This document shows positions 1 through 5,840 of a stretch of DNA of 7,011 bases, in pieces. How positions within the stretch are numbered: position 1 is the first letter of the stretch; each line of letters opens with the position of its first letter. Position numbers and translations under genes: made by a program. The notes beneath the pieces are model-generated. The model saw only the letters and a list, made by a program, of their open reading frames with translations, was not told where the DNA came from and searched no databases. The DNA is from Natrinema soli (GTDB lineage: Archaea > Halobacteriota > Halobacteria > Halobacteriales > Natrialbaceae), in assembly GCF_028618695.1 (NCBI RefSeq), contig NZ_JAQIVI010000554.1, positions 1 through 7,011 of the forward strand, in the 5' to 3' direction.

Positions 1-86
1 AGCGCGCGGCGCTCGAGCCAGCGACGAGCGGCCGCGAACACCCGTCGAGGCCGGGCGAGCCGTCTAGATGCTCCCGGTCGGGACAC
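1..86 (-). CDS. Partial N-terminus, probable thiamine ABC transporter permease (ThiP-like)
   Basis: Partial gene that runs off the left edge. On the minus strand, three bases after the thiB stop codon, a GTG at 86-84 opens a frame that stays free of stops to base 1 (28 codons). It begins M-S-R-P-G-A-S-R-R-L and contains 10 arginines, with F-A-A-A-R-R-W-L-E-R-R at residues 17-27. A strongly basic leader is what the cytoplasmic N-terminus of an inner-membrane permease looks like before its first helix, and a permease is the usual next gene after a thiamine binding protein (thiB-thiP-thiQ order). No membrane helix is visible yet, so the product is inferred from context. No clear Shine-Dalgarno precedes the GTG; a second in-frame GTG at 41-39 is an alternative start. 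Confidence 0.5.
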   Translation of the reverse strand, partial: MSRPGASRRLARPRRVFAAARRWLERRA

Positions 87-89
87 GGT

Positions 90-1172
90 CTACTGGCCGG
101 CGAATTCGCGCCCCCAGCTCTCGACCCAGCCGCCGAGGTTGCCCTGAAGCTCGTCGTAACTGAACGCGACCGTCTCCGGCGGTCGGTGGGCATACCGGTC
201 GAATTCCTCGTCCAGATCGACGTGCTCCTCGGCGACGGCCGGGAACTGCACGTTCCGCTGGGCGATTTCCGCCTGGGCCTCGCTCGAGAGGGCGAAATCG
301 AGGAAGTCGTAGGCGAGGTCGACGTCCGTCGCCCCCTCGAAGATACCCATTCCCTCGGGGTTGGCGTACCCCTGATCGTTCGGGAACGCGACCTGATGGC
401 GGCTCATGTCGTAGTCGTACTCGTTGGCATACACCTGGTCGGTCGAGTAGGAGACGACGATCGACCGCTCGCCTTCCATGTACGCACCGCTGTACGATTC
501 GGACCAATCCGCGAGGATGCGCGCGCCATTGGTCTCGAGTTTGCGCCAGTAGTCAATGTACCCGTCCTCGCTGTTGGCGTCGATCGTCCACAGCAGGAAC
601 GCCCGACCAGGATCCGACTGCTGTGCGTTCTGAGCGAGCAGTTCGTCCTCATAGGCGGGTGCAGTCAGGTCGTCGAGCGTCTCGGGTTCGCTGACGATAG
701 TTTCGTCGTAGACGAGACAGATGTAGCCAGTGTCGTAGGTGAGCGCGCGGCCGTGTGGGTCGCCCATGTCCAGCTCATCGCGAATCCGTCCGGCGTTATC
801 GAGCCGGTCGATATCGAGCTCTCGAAGGAGACTGCCCGTCTCGAGGTTGTCGTCGATTCGAACGAGGTCGTCAACATTGAGCCCGAAGTAGATATCGACG
901 TCGTAATCGGCGTTTTGCTGCTCGCGAGTGATGTACTGATTGAGTCCATCGTTCGGAACGATCCATTCCAGTTCAGCATCGGAGTGTTCCGCTTCGAACG
1001 CTTCCTTGAGCCACGTCCCAGCCGGATTGGTGCCGTTGACCATCGTTTCGTACGTCGCGATTCGAAGGGTCCCGTCACCTCCCCCCGCGTTATCATCGTC
1101 GCGAGTCAGGCAGCCGGCGACGCCGGCGATCGCACTCCCACCGACTGCTCCGACGAACGTTCGTCGTCTCAT
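90..1172 (-). CDS. thiB: Thiamine ABC transporter substrate-binding lipoprotein
   Basis: Extracytoplasmic solute-binding protein (360 aa) that would capture thiamine or its phosphate esters and deliver them to a ThiP/ThiQ importer. The start ATG at 1172 is chosen because it opens directly on a Tat-lipoprotein signal: twin arginines in R-R-R-T-F (residues 2-6), a small-residue hydrophobic stretch, then a lipobox V-A-G-C with the lipidated Cys at 21. An acidic, Gly-rich linker follows (24-34). The mature domain matches the TbpA/ThiB family: L-R-I-A-T-Y-E near 37, D-V-D-I-Y-F-G-L near 91, D-P-G-R-A-F-L-L-W near 188, W-S-E-S-Y at 223-227 and S-Y-S-T at 241-244, ending with W-V-E-S-W near 349. The last four blocks correspond to conserved positions in E. 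coli TbpA. The frame stays open upstream to 1388, but that part is non-coding promoter DNA. The next gene starts three bases after the stop, so an operon is likely. Thiamine is the confident family call; the exact ligand is not proven. Confidence 0.9.
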   Translation of the reverse strand: MRRRTFVGAVGGSAIAGVAGCLTRDDDNAGGGDGTLRIATYETMVNGTNPAGTWLKEAFEAEHSDAELEWIVPNDGLNQYITREQQNADYDVDIYFGLNVDDLVRIDDNLETGSLLRELDIDRLDNAGRIRDELDMGDPHGRALTYDTGYICLVYDETIVSEPETLDDLTAPAYEDELLAQNAQQSDPGRAFLLWTIDANSEDGYIDYWRKLETNGARILADWSESYSGAYMEGERSIVVSYSTDQVYANEYDYDMSRHQVAFPNDQGYANPEGMGIFEGATDVDLAYDFLDFALSSEAQAEIAQRNVQFPAVAEEHVDLDEEFDRYAHRPPETVAFSYDELQGNLGGWVESWGREFAGQ

Positions 1173-1193
1173 TACCCGGTGGTCGCACCAGGT

Positions 1194-1205
1194 GGTCTTA
1201 AGACC
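1194..1205 (-). promoter_or_regulatory. Palindromic TATA candidate / possible operator of thiB
   Basis: A perfect 12-base palindrome, GGTCTTAAGACC, is centred about 27 bases before the thiB ATG. That is where a haloarchaeal TATA box sits when the transcript is leaderless. The TTAA core is a weak TATA match. The symmetry suggests that a dimeric regulator could bind over it, which is inference. Archaeal thiamine genes are known to be controlled by ThiR-type repressors, but I cannot say this is such a site. Confidence 0.35.
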
Positions 1206-1260
1206 CGTGATCGATGTCGATCCGTTCGAGCGCCGTCGGTCGAGCCGAAAGATTTTGTTT

Positions 1261-1287
1261 GTCGGGTGAGAGTCACGGCTCACCGAC
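1261..1287. repeat. Stem-loop in the thiB upstream region
   Basis: Inverted repeat: GTC at 1261-1263 pairs with GAC at 1285-1287, and GGTGAG at 1265-1270 pairs with CTCACC at 1279-1284. This gives nine base pairs with one bulged G (1264) and an eight-base loop. It directly follows the T-rich stretch GATTTTGTTT (1251-1260). It could be a protein-binding inverted repeat, an RNA hairpin, or chance in GC-rich DNA. Its position 90-115 bases upstream of thiB fits an upstream regulatory element. Confidence 0.35.
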
Positions 1288-1309
1288 GACTGATACGGAC
1301 GACTGTACG
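1285..1309. repeat. Short tandem direct repeat (2 copies)
   Basis: GACGACTGATACG (1285-1297) is followed immediately by GACGACTGTACG (1298-1309), the second copy lacking one A. It abuts the stem-loop on its right side. Two tandem copies with a period of about 13 bases could be regulator half-sites or simple slippage; nothing here decides which. Confidence 0.4.
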
Positions 1310-1435
1310 GCAGTTTCGGCGCACCCGCGACCCCGCGTTCGGGGACGCCGGGACACAGTGACAGCAGACCGCCCGAGTCCCGTTCCATTCGAACCGACCG
1401 TTCGAGCGCACCGACGGCACCACCGTTTGACCACC

Positions 1436-1448
1436 GACACTTTTCTCC
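1436..1448 (+). promoter_or_regulatory. Candidate TATA element of the DUF5518 gene
   Basis: The T-rich segment ACTTTTCTC lies with its centre about 26 bases before the ATG at 1469. This is the leaderless haloarchaeal geometry. The match to a canonical TATA box is weak, so the position is the main support. Confidence 0.3.
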
Positions 1449-1468
1449 CTGCTGTCCCTTCGTTCAGT

Positions 1469-2035
1469 ATGGTTCGAAGCCGAACGATCGTCAACGCGGG
1501 CATCGGCGCTATCATCGGCGTCGTCCTCTCGTTTATCCCCTTCTCGCCCGTCCTCGGCGGGGCCGTCGCGGGATTCCTCGAGGGACCGGACGAACGAGCG
1601 GGCGCGGTCGCGGGCGCGCTGGCCGGAGCGATCGCGTTCCTCCCCATCGCGGGGATCGGGTTCCTCCTCTTCGGATTTCTGAGTCTCGGACTCGCCGGTG
1701 GCGTCCCCGTCGAAGGGGTCGCCCTGTTCGCGCTCATGATCCTCGGCGTCGGCACCGTCGTCCTCCTCTACACCGTCGGGCTGTCCCTGCTCGGTGGCTA
1801 TCTGGGGGCGTACCTCGCGCGGGAGTACCCCGACAGCCACCGCCGAACCCGGGAAACGGTCGGATTCGAGACGAACTCGGCGGACAGATCTCGCACGTCC
1901 CGTTCGACGTCGACTCGAGACCGAGAGTTCGGCCGCGAATCCGACTCCGCGTTCGAGGACGACTCGAGCCGACGCCAGAACGATCGATACATGGACGAAG
2001 AGCGCGACCGCGACTCCGAGCGAGAGCCGAAATAA
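1469..2035 (+). CDS. DUF5518-type membrane protein with charged C-terminal tail
   Basis: Integral membrane protein of 188 aa, function unknown. Residues 7-37 form a first hydrophobic block with I-P-F-S-P-V-L-G-G-A-V-A-G and then L-E-G at 37-39, the pattern I associate with the DUF5518 family of Halobacteria. Further hydrophobic blocks are at about 43-78 (Gly/Ala-rich, probably a hairpin of two helices) and 82-118. Residues 119-188 form a hydrophilic tail with R-S, S-R, D-R and E-R dipeptides that is predicted to be disordered and, by the positive-inside rule, likely cytoplasmic. The ATG at 1469 is chosen because the hydrophobic domain starts right after it and a T-rich promoter element sits 26 bases upstream; the frame is open back to 1214, but that extension has no membrane-protein character. 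It converges on the MacB-type permease with 17 bases between stop codons. The long tail is unusual for the family as I know it. Confidence 0.8.
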   Translation: MVRSRTIVNAGIGAIIGVVLSFIPFSPVLGGAVAGFLEGPDERAGAVAGALAGAIAFLPIAGIGFLLFGFLSLGLAGGVPVEGVALFALMILGVGTVVLLYTVGLSLLGGYLGAYLAREYPDSHRRTRETVGFETNSADRSRTSRSTSTRDREFGRESDSAFEDDSSRRQNDRYMDEERDRDSEREPK

Positions 2036-2052
2036 TCCCTCGGCCCCGTTCT

Positions 2053-3426
2053 TCACTCGTACCTCAGCGCGTCGATCGGATCCGTCCGCGCGGCCCGCCA
2101 GGCCGGATACAGCCCCGCGAGAACCCCGACGAGTATCCCCACGGCGATGGCAATCGCGACGTACTCGAGGGGGTAGACCAGCGGGAGATCGACGTACTGC
2201 GCCCCGAGATAGCCGCCGACGAGCCCCAGCCCCGTCCCCAGGACCGCGCCGATCACGCCCAGAATCACCGATTCGGTCAGGAACAGCCCGAGCACGTCGC
2301 GGTTCTGCGCGCCGACGGCTTTCATGATGCCGATCTCGCGGGTCCGCTCGGTGACGCTGACGAGCATGATGTTCGCGATCCCGATCGAGCCGACGAGCAG
2401 AGAGATGGCCGCGATGCCGACGATGAAGTTCCGCAGGAGATCCAGCACGTCCTGGAGCTGACCGAGTAGCTCCGTACTCGTCTGAAACTGCACCTCGAGG
2501 TCGTCGCCCAGCAACTCGCTCGCGTCGGAGGCGTCGCTCTCGAGGTAGTCGATCGCGCTCTCGCGGGCGGCGTCGATGTCGGACTGGTCGGTCGATTCGG
2601 CCTCTACGATGATCGCCAGAAAGCGTGCGTCGCTGCTCGTGTCGCCTCCATTGCCGCCGCTCCCGTTACCGGTGCTTTCGTTGCTGACACTCTCGTTGCC
2701 ACCGCTCCCGTTACCGTCCATCTCGGCTCCGCCGTCGCCGTTACTCTCGTCGTCACCGCCGAATCCCAGCCCGGCCGACTGTTCCGCGTAGTAGGGATCC
2801 GTCGGCACGTAGACTCGCGGCGAGGACTCGAACCCCTCGAACGGGCTCAGTCCCTCGCTGGTGTCGGTGATGCCGACCACCTCGAGGGTCGTTTCCTGGC
2901 CGCCGAGTATCGTCACGGTCAGGGTGTCGCCGACGCTGACGTTCTCCTCGAACTGGCCCGCCGCCGCGGGGTTGATCACCGCTTCGCGCTCCCCCATCTC
3001 GAACTGCCTCCCCTCGACCAGCCGTTCCTCGCGGATGTACGACGGTCCCGATGCGATCAACCCGTTGCCCTGTGCGACCTGCTCCTCGCCGTTCGAGATC
3101 GCCTGCGTCTGAATCGTCGCGTAGCCGTAGGCCGCCTCGACCGCCTCGAGGTCCTCGACCGCCGCGAGGTCGTCCGGCGTGAAGACGGGTTGGGCACCCG
3201 CCAGTGGGCCTCCCTCGGTGTCGGGTTCGGCGGCCCAGCCGTAGACGTTGCGCTGGTCGTCGGGGCTGATGTCACCGATCACGCCGGCCTGCAGGCTCGC
3301 ACCCAGCGTGACGAACGTGATCACCGCAGCGATGCCGATCACGATCCCCAGCGTCGTCAGCGCCGAGCGGAGCCGATGGCCGCGGATCGACCGCCACGCG
3401 AGACGGAGACTCTCGAGCGGGTTCAT
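2053..3426 (-). CDS. MacB/FtsX-type ABC transporter permease
   Basis: Membrane subunit (457 aa) of a MacB/LolC-like ABC system, a class that uses cytoplasmic ATP hydrolysis to drive movements of an extracytoplasmic domain. A basic amphipathic N-terminus (residues 1-21) leads into helix 1 (22-44). A large extracytoplasmic MacB periplasmic-core-like domain follows (about 50-325), then three FtsX-domain helices (about 332-357, 377-408, 420-445). The FtsX coupling segment R-T-R-E-I-G-I-M-K-A-V-G-A is at 361-373, and the tail P-A-W-R-A-A-R at 441-447 is typical. Inside the outer domain, residues 222-266 are a low-complexity Gly/Asn/Ser/Asp insert with N-glycosylation sequons at N239, N244, N249 and N254; another sequon is at N162. 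The start overlaps the stop of the ATPase gene by ATGA, and GGAGG (complement at 3436-3440) lies nine bases upstream, so translation is coupled. No MacA-like adaptor gene is in the window. Substrate unknown. Confidence 0.9.
   Translation of the reverse strand: MNPLESLRLAWRSIRGHRLRSALTTLGIVIGIAAVITFVTLGASLQAGVIGDISPDDQRNVYGWAAEPDTEGGPLAGAQPVFTPDDLAAVEDLEAVEAAYGYATIQTQAISNGEEQVAQGNGLIASGPSYIREERLVEGRQFEMGEREAVINPAAAGQFEENVSVGDTLTVTILGGQETTLEVVGITDTSEGLSPFEGFESSPRVYVPTDPYYAEQSAGLGFGGDDESNGDGGAEMDGNGSGGNESVSNESTGNGSGGNGGDTSSDARFLAIIVEAESTDQSDIDAARESAIDYLESDASDASELLGDDLEVQFQTSTELLGQLQDVLDLLRNFIVGIAAISLLVGSIGIANIMLVSVTERTREIGIMKAVGAQNRDVLGLFLTESVILGVIGAVLGTGLGLVGGYLGAQYVDLPLVYPLEYVAIAIAVGILVGVLAGLYPAWRAARTDPIDALRYE
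2665..2712 (-). repeat. 15-base periodic repeat coding a sequon ladder
   Basis: Within the permease gene, codons 239-254 repeat a unit of the form Asn-x-Ser-x-x with a period of five codons (15 bases). The sequons are NGS, NES, NES and NGS at N239, N244, N249 and N254. The surrounding residues (222-266) are almost only Gly, Asn, Ser, Asp and Glu. This looks like repeat expansion in a surface loop facing the outside of the cell. Confidence 0.7.
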
Positions 3427-4199
3427 TCGGGGTCGCCTCCGCCGTTCCGCCTCCCCTCGCGTCCCGACCCGCGGTCCGTCGTCGCCCCCGTCCGCGACTC
3501 GCCGCTCCCATCGAGGTCCTCGATCCGCTCGATTCGCCCGTCGAGCAAGTGGACGATCCGATCGGCCCGCTCGGCGACGTGGCGCTCGTGGGTGACGACG
3601 AGCATCGTCGTCCCGCCACCGTGGAACTCGTCAAAGAGATCCAGAATATCGCCCTCGGTGTCGGTATCGAGATTCCCCGACGGCTCGTCGGCCAGTACGA
3701 TCGCCGGGTCGTTGACCAGCGCCCGGGCGAGCGCCACCCGCTGGCGCTGGCCGCCCGAGAGTTCGTTCGGCTGGTGATCCGCTCGATCGGCCAGTCCGAC
3801 GCGCTCGAGCAGGTCGAGCGCACGCTCGCGGCGCGCGGACCGGCCGACGTTCTGGAACAGCTGCGGCAACGCCACGTTCTCGACGGCGTTCAGCCGCGGC
3901 ATCAGATTGAACGTCTGGAAGACGAAGCCGACTTCGGTCCCCCGAAGTCGGGTCCGTTCACGGTCCCCGAGCGCCCCGACCTCGCGACCTCCGACGACGA
4001 CCGTGCCCTCGGTCGGCGTATCGAGACAGCCGACGAGGTTCATCAGCGTCGACTTTCCGGAGCCGCTCGGCCCCATGATCGCGGTGTAGGATCCCCGTGG
4101 CACCTCGAGGGAGACGCCGTCGAGCGCGTGGACCGGCTCGCCGATCCGATAGGTCTTGCGGACGTTCGAGAGGGAGACGGCCGTGCCCGAAGTCGCCAT
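3423..4199 (-). CDS. MacB/LolD-type ABC transporter ATP-binding protein
   Basis: Cytoplasmic ATPase (258 aa) that pairs with the FtsX-type permease encoded next. All nucleotide-binding motifs are intact: A-loop Y17, Walker A G-P-S-G-S-G-K-S-T at 43-51, Q-loop Q95 in F-Q-T-F-N-L-M, signature L-S-G-G-Q at 147-151, Walker B I-V-L-A-D-E at 167-172, D-loop G-N-L-D at 175-178 and H-loop H204. The F-Q-T-F-N-L and L-A-D-E-P-S-G-N-L-D wording is characteristic of the LolD/MacB ATPase group. Residues 226-258 form an extra Gly/Arg/Ser-rich tail beyond the usual end of this family (roughly 225-235 aa); its last codons also carry the ribosome-binding site of the permease gene. The ATG at 4199 is supported by a T-run centred about 27 bases upstream. 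Substrate cannot be inferred. Confidence 0.93.
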   Translation of the reverse strand: MATSGTAVSLSNVRKTYRIGEPVHALDGVSLEVPRGSYTAIMGPSGSGKSTLMNLVGCLDTPTEGTVVVGGREVGALGDRERTRLRGTEVGFVFQTFNLMPRLNAVENVALPQLFQNVGRSARRERALDLLERVGLADRADHQPNELSGGQRQRVALARALVNDPAIVLADEPSGNLDTDTEGDILDLFDEFHGGGTTMLVVTHERHVAERADRIVHLLDGRIERIEDLDGSGESRTGATTDRGSGREGRRNGGGDPE

Positions 4200-4219
4200 G
4201 CACGTTCGACCACGGACGA

Positions 4220-4231
4220 CTCAAAAAAGGT
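4220..4231 (-). promoter_or_regulatory. T-run: promoter of the MacB-type operon and/or terminator of the upstream gene
   Basis: On the minus strand CCTTTTTTGAG has a run of six T (A-run at 4223-4228), centred about 27 bases before the ATG at 4199. This matches a leaderless promoter. The same T-run follows GC-rich sequence with a possible hairpin just downstream of the small membrane protein stop codon (4265). It could therefore also end that transcript, since archaeal termination needs mainly a T-run. The two roles are not exclusive. Confidence 0.45.
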
Positions 4232-4264
4232 TCGGCGGGGCGGGCCGACGCCGGCGGCGGTTCG

Positions 4265-4576
4265 CTACCACTCGCCGCCAGTCGCTTCGCTCGCCATCGG
4301 TTCCGAGTCGGTCTTTTCGCCCCGAAGGACGACGTACACGATCAGTGCGACGATTCCCACGGGGAAAAACAGAAACAGCAATGCGGCGATGCCGATCGCC
4401 CACATGAGTTCGTTGTTCTCGCGCTTCGAAGCGTCCTTGTACACCCAGTAGCCGGCACCGGCCGCGATCAACAGCCCGATGATCAACCCGATTACCGTTG
4501 CGATGAGGATCGTCGTCGGGTCGAGGTCGGCCGCTTCGCCGCCGGCCTGCAGCGGAAGGAGGGCGAACTGCAACAT
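4265..4576 (-). CDS. Small two-helix membrane protein, function unknown
   Basis: A protein of 103 aa that I recognise only as a hypothetical haloarchaeal membrane protein. A short N-terminus (M-L-Q-F-A-L-L-P-L-Q) is followed by a helix at about 22-47 (T-I-L-I-A-T-V-I-G-L), a hydrophilic link with Y-K-D-A-S-K-R-E-N-N at 50-59, and a second helix at about 62-86. The acidic tail ends in G-G-E-W. The ATG at 4576 is preferred because GGTGA, complementary to the 16S rRNA tail, lies four bases upstream and GAGG eleven bases upstream. It also overlaps the stop of a small upstream ORF (TAATG). An in-frame ATG at 4621 would add 15 residues and is the alternative start. It may be read together with the ATPase gene 65 bases downstream, although that gene seems to have its own promoter. 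Confidence 0.75.
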   Translation of the reverse strand: MLQFALLPLQAGGEAADLDPTTILIATVIGLIIGLLIAAGAGYWVYKDASKRENNELMWAIGIAALLFLFFPVGIVALIVYVVLRGEKTDSEPMASEATGGEW

Positions 4577-4674
4577 TATCTCACCTGCCTCGAGCGGTCG
4601 ATCGTTCGGACGCGGGACCATCGGTGTCGGTCGATACCCGCTCGACCGACAGGACGTGGAGTACGTTCGTTCAT
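4576..4674 (-). CDS. Possible 32-codon Arg-rich leader ORF, coupled to the small membrane protein
   Basis: ATG at 4674-4672, TAA at 4578-4576. The stop shares one base with the ATG of the membrane protein gene (TAATG). The predicted peptide has 10 Arg in 32 residues (starting M-N-E-R-T-P-R-P-V-G), strikingly basic for a haloarchaeon, and contains no recognisable domain. GGAG (minus strand, 4687-4684) sits nine bases upstream of its ATG. It lies just inside an AT-rich probable promoter region. If real, ribosomes ending here would restart on the next gene. Arg-rich peptides also arise by chance in GC-rich DNA, so this stays a candidate. Confidence 0.3.
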   Translation of the reverse strand: MNERTPRPVGRAGIDRHRWSRVRTIDRSRQVR

Positions 4675-4898
4675 TGTGTCACTCTCCACGTGATATACAA
4701 TAAACACTAAATAAAGATCTTTTCATTGATAGCACGACGGGTCGCCGCGATACCAGTGGCGGGTACGGCCGGCCGTCCGTCGCATCGGCGTTCACCGAAG
4801 GCCGAGGGCACAGATGCCGGTACGCCCCCCTCGTGTCGCCGCTTCCCGGGCCGATGAGGTAACATATTTGTACTCTGAAAAACTATAATGCTTGAACA
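4675..4898. promoter_or_regulatory. Divergent intergenic region with AT-rich island
   Basis: The leftmost part (about 4691-4727) is strongly AT-rich in otherwise GC-rich DNA. It contains TATA-like stretches readable on both strands: GATATACAA at 4692-4700, ATAAACACTAAATAAAG at 4700-4716, and the perfect palindrome AAAGATCTTT at 4713-4722. On the minus strand TTTATTTAG would place a transcript start near 4685, just before the leader ORF. Further right is a GC palindrome ACGGCCGGCCGT at 4765-4776. A second AT-rich stretch (4861-4890) contains the promoter candidate of the plus-strand ABC genes. No convincing gene lies in between. Confidence 0.6.
4862..4871 (+). promoter_or_regulatory. Candidate TATA element of the CcmA-type ABC operon
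   Basis: ACATATTTG lies about 32 bases before the GTG start at 4899. A start site 26-27 bases downstream would fall near 4893 and give a leader of only a few bases. A second AT-rich match, ACTATAATG at 4882-4890, is too close to the start codon to act as the TATA box of this gene. Confidence 0.45.
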
Positions 4899-5840
4899 GT
4901 GCCCTCCATCAACATTACAAACGTAACGAAGCGGTACGGTACCGAAACGGCTCTCGAGGGACTGGATCTCACCGTCGAACGCGGCGAGATATACGGTTTC
5001 CTCGGCCCGAACGGCGCGGGCAAGTCGACGACGATCAACCTCGTGCTGGATTTCATTCGGCCGACCGAGGGCGAGGTGCGCGTCTTCGATCTGGACGCCC
5101 AGTCGGACAGCCTCGAGATCCGCGAGCGGACCGGCATTCTCCCCGAAGGGGCCGAACTGTACGACCGCCTGACCGGCCGTCAGCACGTCGAATTCGCCAT
5201 CGAATCGAAAGAAGCTGACGACGACCCCGACCAACTCATCGAACGGGTCGGACTCTCGGCCGACGCGGCCGAGAAGAAAGCCGGCGGCTACTCGAAGGGG
5301 ATGGCCCAGCGGCTCATGCTCGCGACGGCGCTGGTCGGCGAACCCGACCTGCTGATCCTCGACGAACCGTCGACGGGCCTCGATCCGAACGGTGCCCGCG
5401 AGATGCGCGAAATCATCCGCGAGGAGAACGCCCGCGGCGCGACCGTCTTCTTCTCCTCGCACGTCCTCGGCCAGGTCGAAGCGGTCTGCGACCGCGTCGG
5501 TATCCTCCGGGACGGCGATCTGATCGCCGAAGACACCGTCGACGGGCTCCGCGACGCCACGCCGAACGAGACCCGGCTTCGCGTGATCCTCGACCGCGTC
5601 CCGGACGATTCCTCGGCCGCGCTCGAGGCGGTCGAGTCGGTCGACGGCGTCTCGTCGGTGACGCCCGAAGGCCGAACCATCGTCGTCGCTTGCGAGGACC
5701 GGGCGAAGACGACCGTGTTGCACACCATCGAGGAGTACGGCGTGACCGTCGAGGACTTCGAAACCGACGAATCCTCGCTCGAGGACCTGTTCATGGCCTA
5801 CACGTCCGATTCGGCCGGTAGTACGGGGGTGGTACAGTGA
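4899..5840 (+). CDS. ABC-2 type exporter ATP-binding protein (CcmA/NosF-like)
   Basis: Cytoplasmic ATPase (313 aa) of an ABC-2 transporter. Motifs: A-loop Y13, Walker A G-P-N-G-A-G-K-S-T at 36-44, a Q-loop region T-G-I-L-P-E at 78-83 with Glu where many ABC proteins have Gln (common in this subfamily), signature Y-S-K-G-M at 131-135, Walker B L-L-I-L-D-E at 151-156, D-loop G-L-D-P at 160-163 and H188 in S-S-H-V-L. A C-terminal domain of about 225-302 (DUF4162-like), ending L-E-D-L-F-M-A-Y, is typical of the group. The start is GTG at 4899: the protein begins P-S-I-N-I-T-N-V-T-K right after it, and the nearby ATG at 4888 is out of frame. The stop overlaps the permease start by GTGA, so the two are co-translated. 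Substrate unknown; drug, lipid, polysaccharide or metal-related export are all possible. Confidence 0.93.
   Translation: MPSINITNVTKRYGTETALEGLDLTVERGEIYGFLGPNGAGKSTTINLVLDFIRPTEGEVRVFDLDAQSDSLEIRERTGILPEGAELYDRLTGRQHVEFAIESKEADDDPDQLIERVGLSADAAEKKAGGYSKGMAQRLMLATALVGEPDLLILDEPSTGLDPNGAREMREIIREENARGATVFFSSHVLGQVEAVCDRVGILRDGDLIAEDTVDGLRDATPNETRLRVILDRVPDDSSAALEAVESVDGVSSVTPEGRTIVVACEDRAKTTVLHTIEEYGVTVEDFETDESSLEDLFMAYTSDSAGSTGVVQ

Larger units (their letters stand above)
1173..1468. other. Divergent intergenic region between thiB and the DUF5518 gene
   Basis: 296 bases without a convincing gene. It holds the thiB promoter candidate (near 1200), a T-rich element (1251-1260), a stem-loop (1261-1287), a short direct repeat (1285-1309), and the T-rich promoter candidate of the downstream plus-strand gene (about 1441-1446). 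Open frames cross it on both strands, but they are upstream extensions of the flanking genes with no family-like residues. Confidence 0.7.

Noticed and set aside
186..1361. 391-codon open frame on the plus strand, antisense to thiB
   Set aside because: It lacks any family-like motif and mirrors the codon pattern of thiB, which has a clear signal peptide and family blocks. Long antisense frames are common in GC-rich haloarchaeal genes.
1173..1388. 72-residue N-terminal extension of thiB
   Set aside because: It would bury the Tat signal and lipobox inside the protein and covers the intergenic promoter region.
3549..4451. 300-codon open frame on the plus strand, antisense to the MacB-type ATPase
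   Set aside because: It crosses a promoter region and two genes and shows no motif; explained as a shadow of the minus-strand ATPase.
4765..4776. GC-only palindrome ACGGCCGGCCGT
   Set aside because: Short GC palindromes are expected by chance at this base composition, and it is not at a meaningful distance from either flanking start.
4814..4926. Two tiny plus-strand ORFs (4814-4888 and 4888-4926) joined by TAATG before the CcmA-type ATPase
   Set aside because: The first starts upstream of the likely TATA element, has no ribosome-binding site and no domain. The second is 12 codons and runs out of frame over the GTG start. Most likely chance.
4707..5723. 338-codon open frame on the minus strand, antisense to the CcmA-type ATPase
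   Set aside because: The plus strand encodes a complete ATPase with all motifs. The antisense product is Arg/Gly/Asp-rich without domains.
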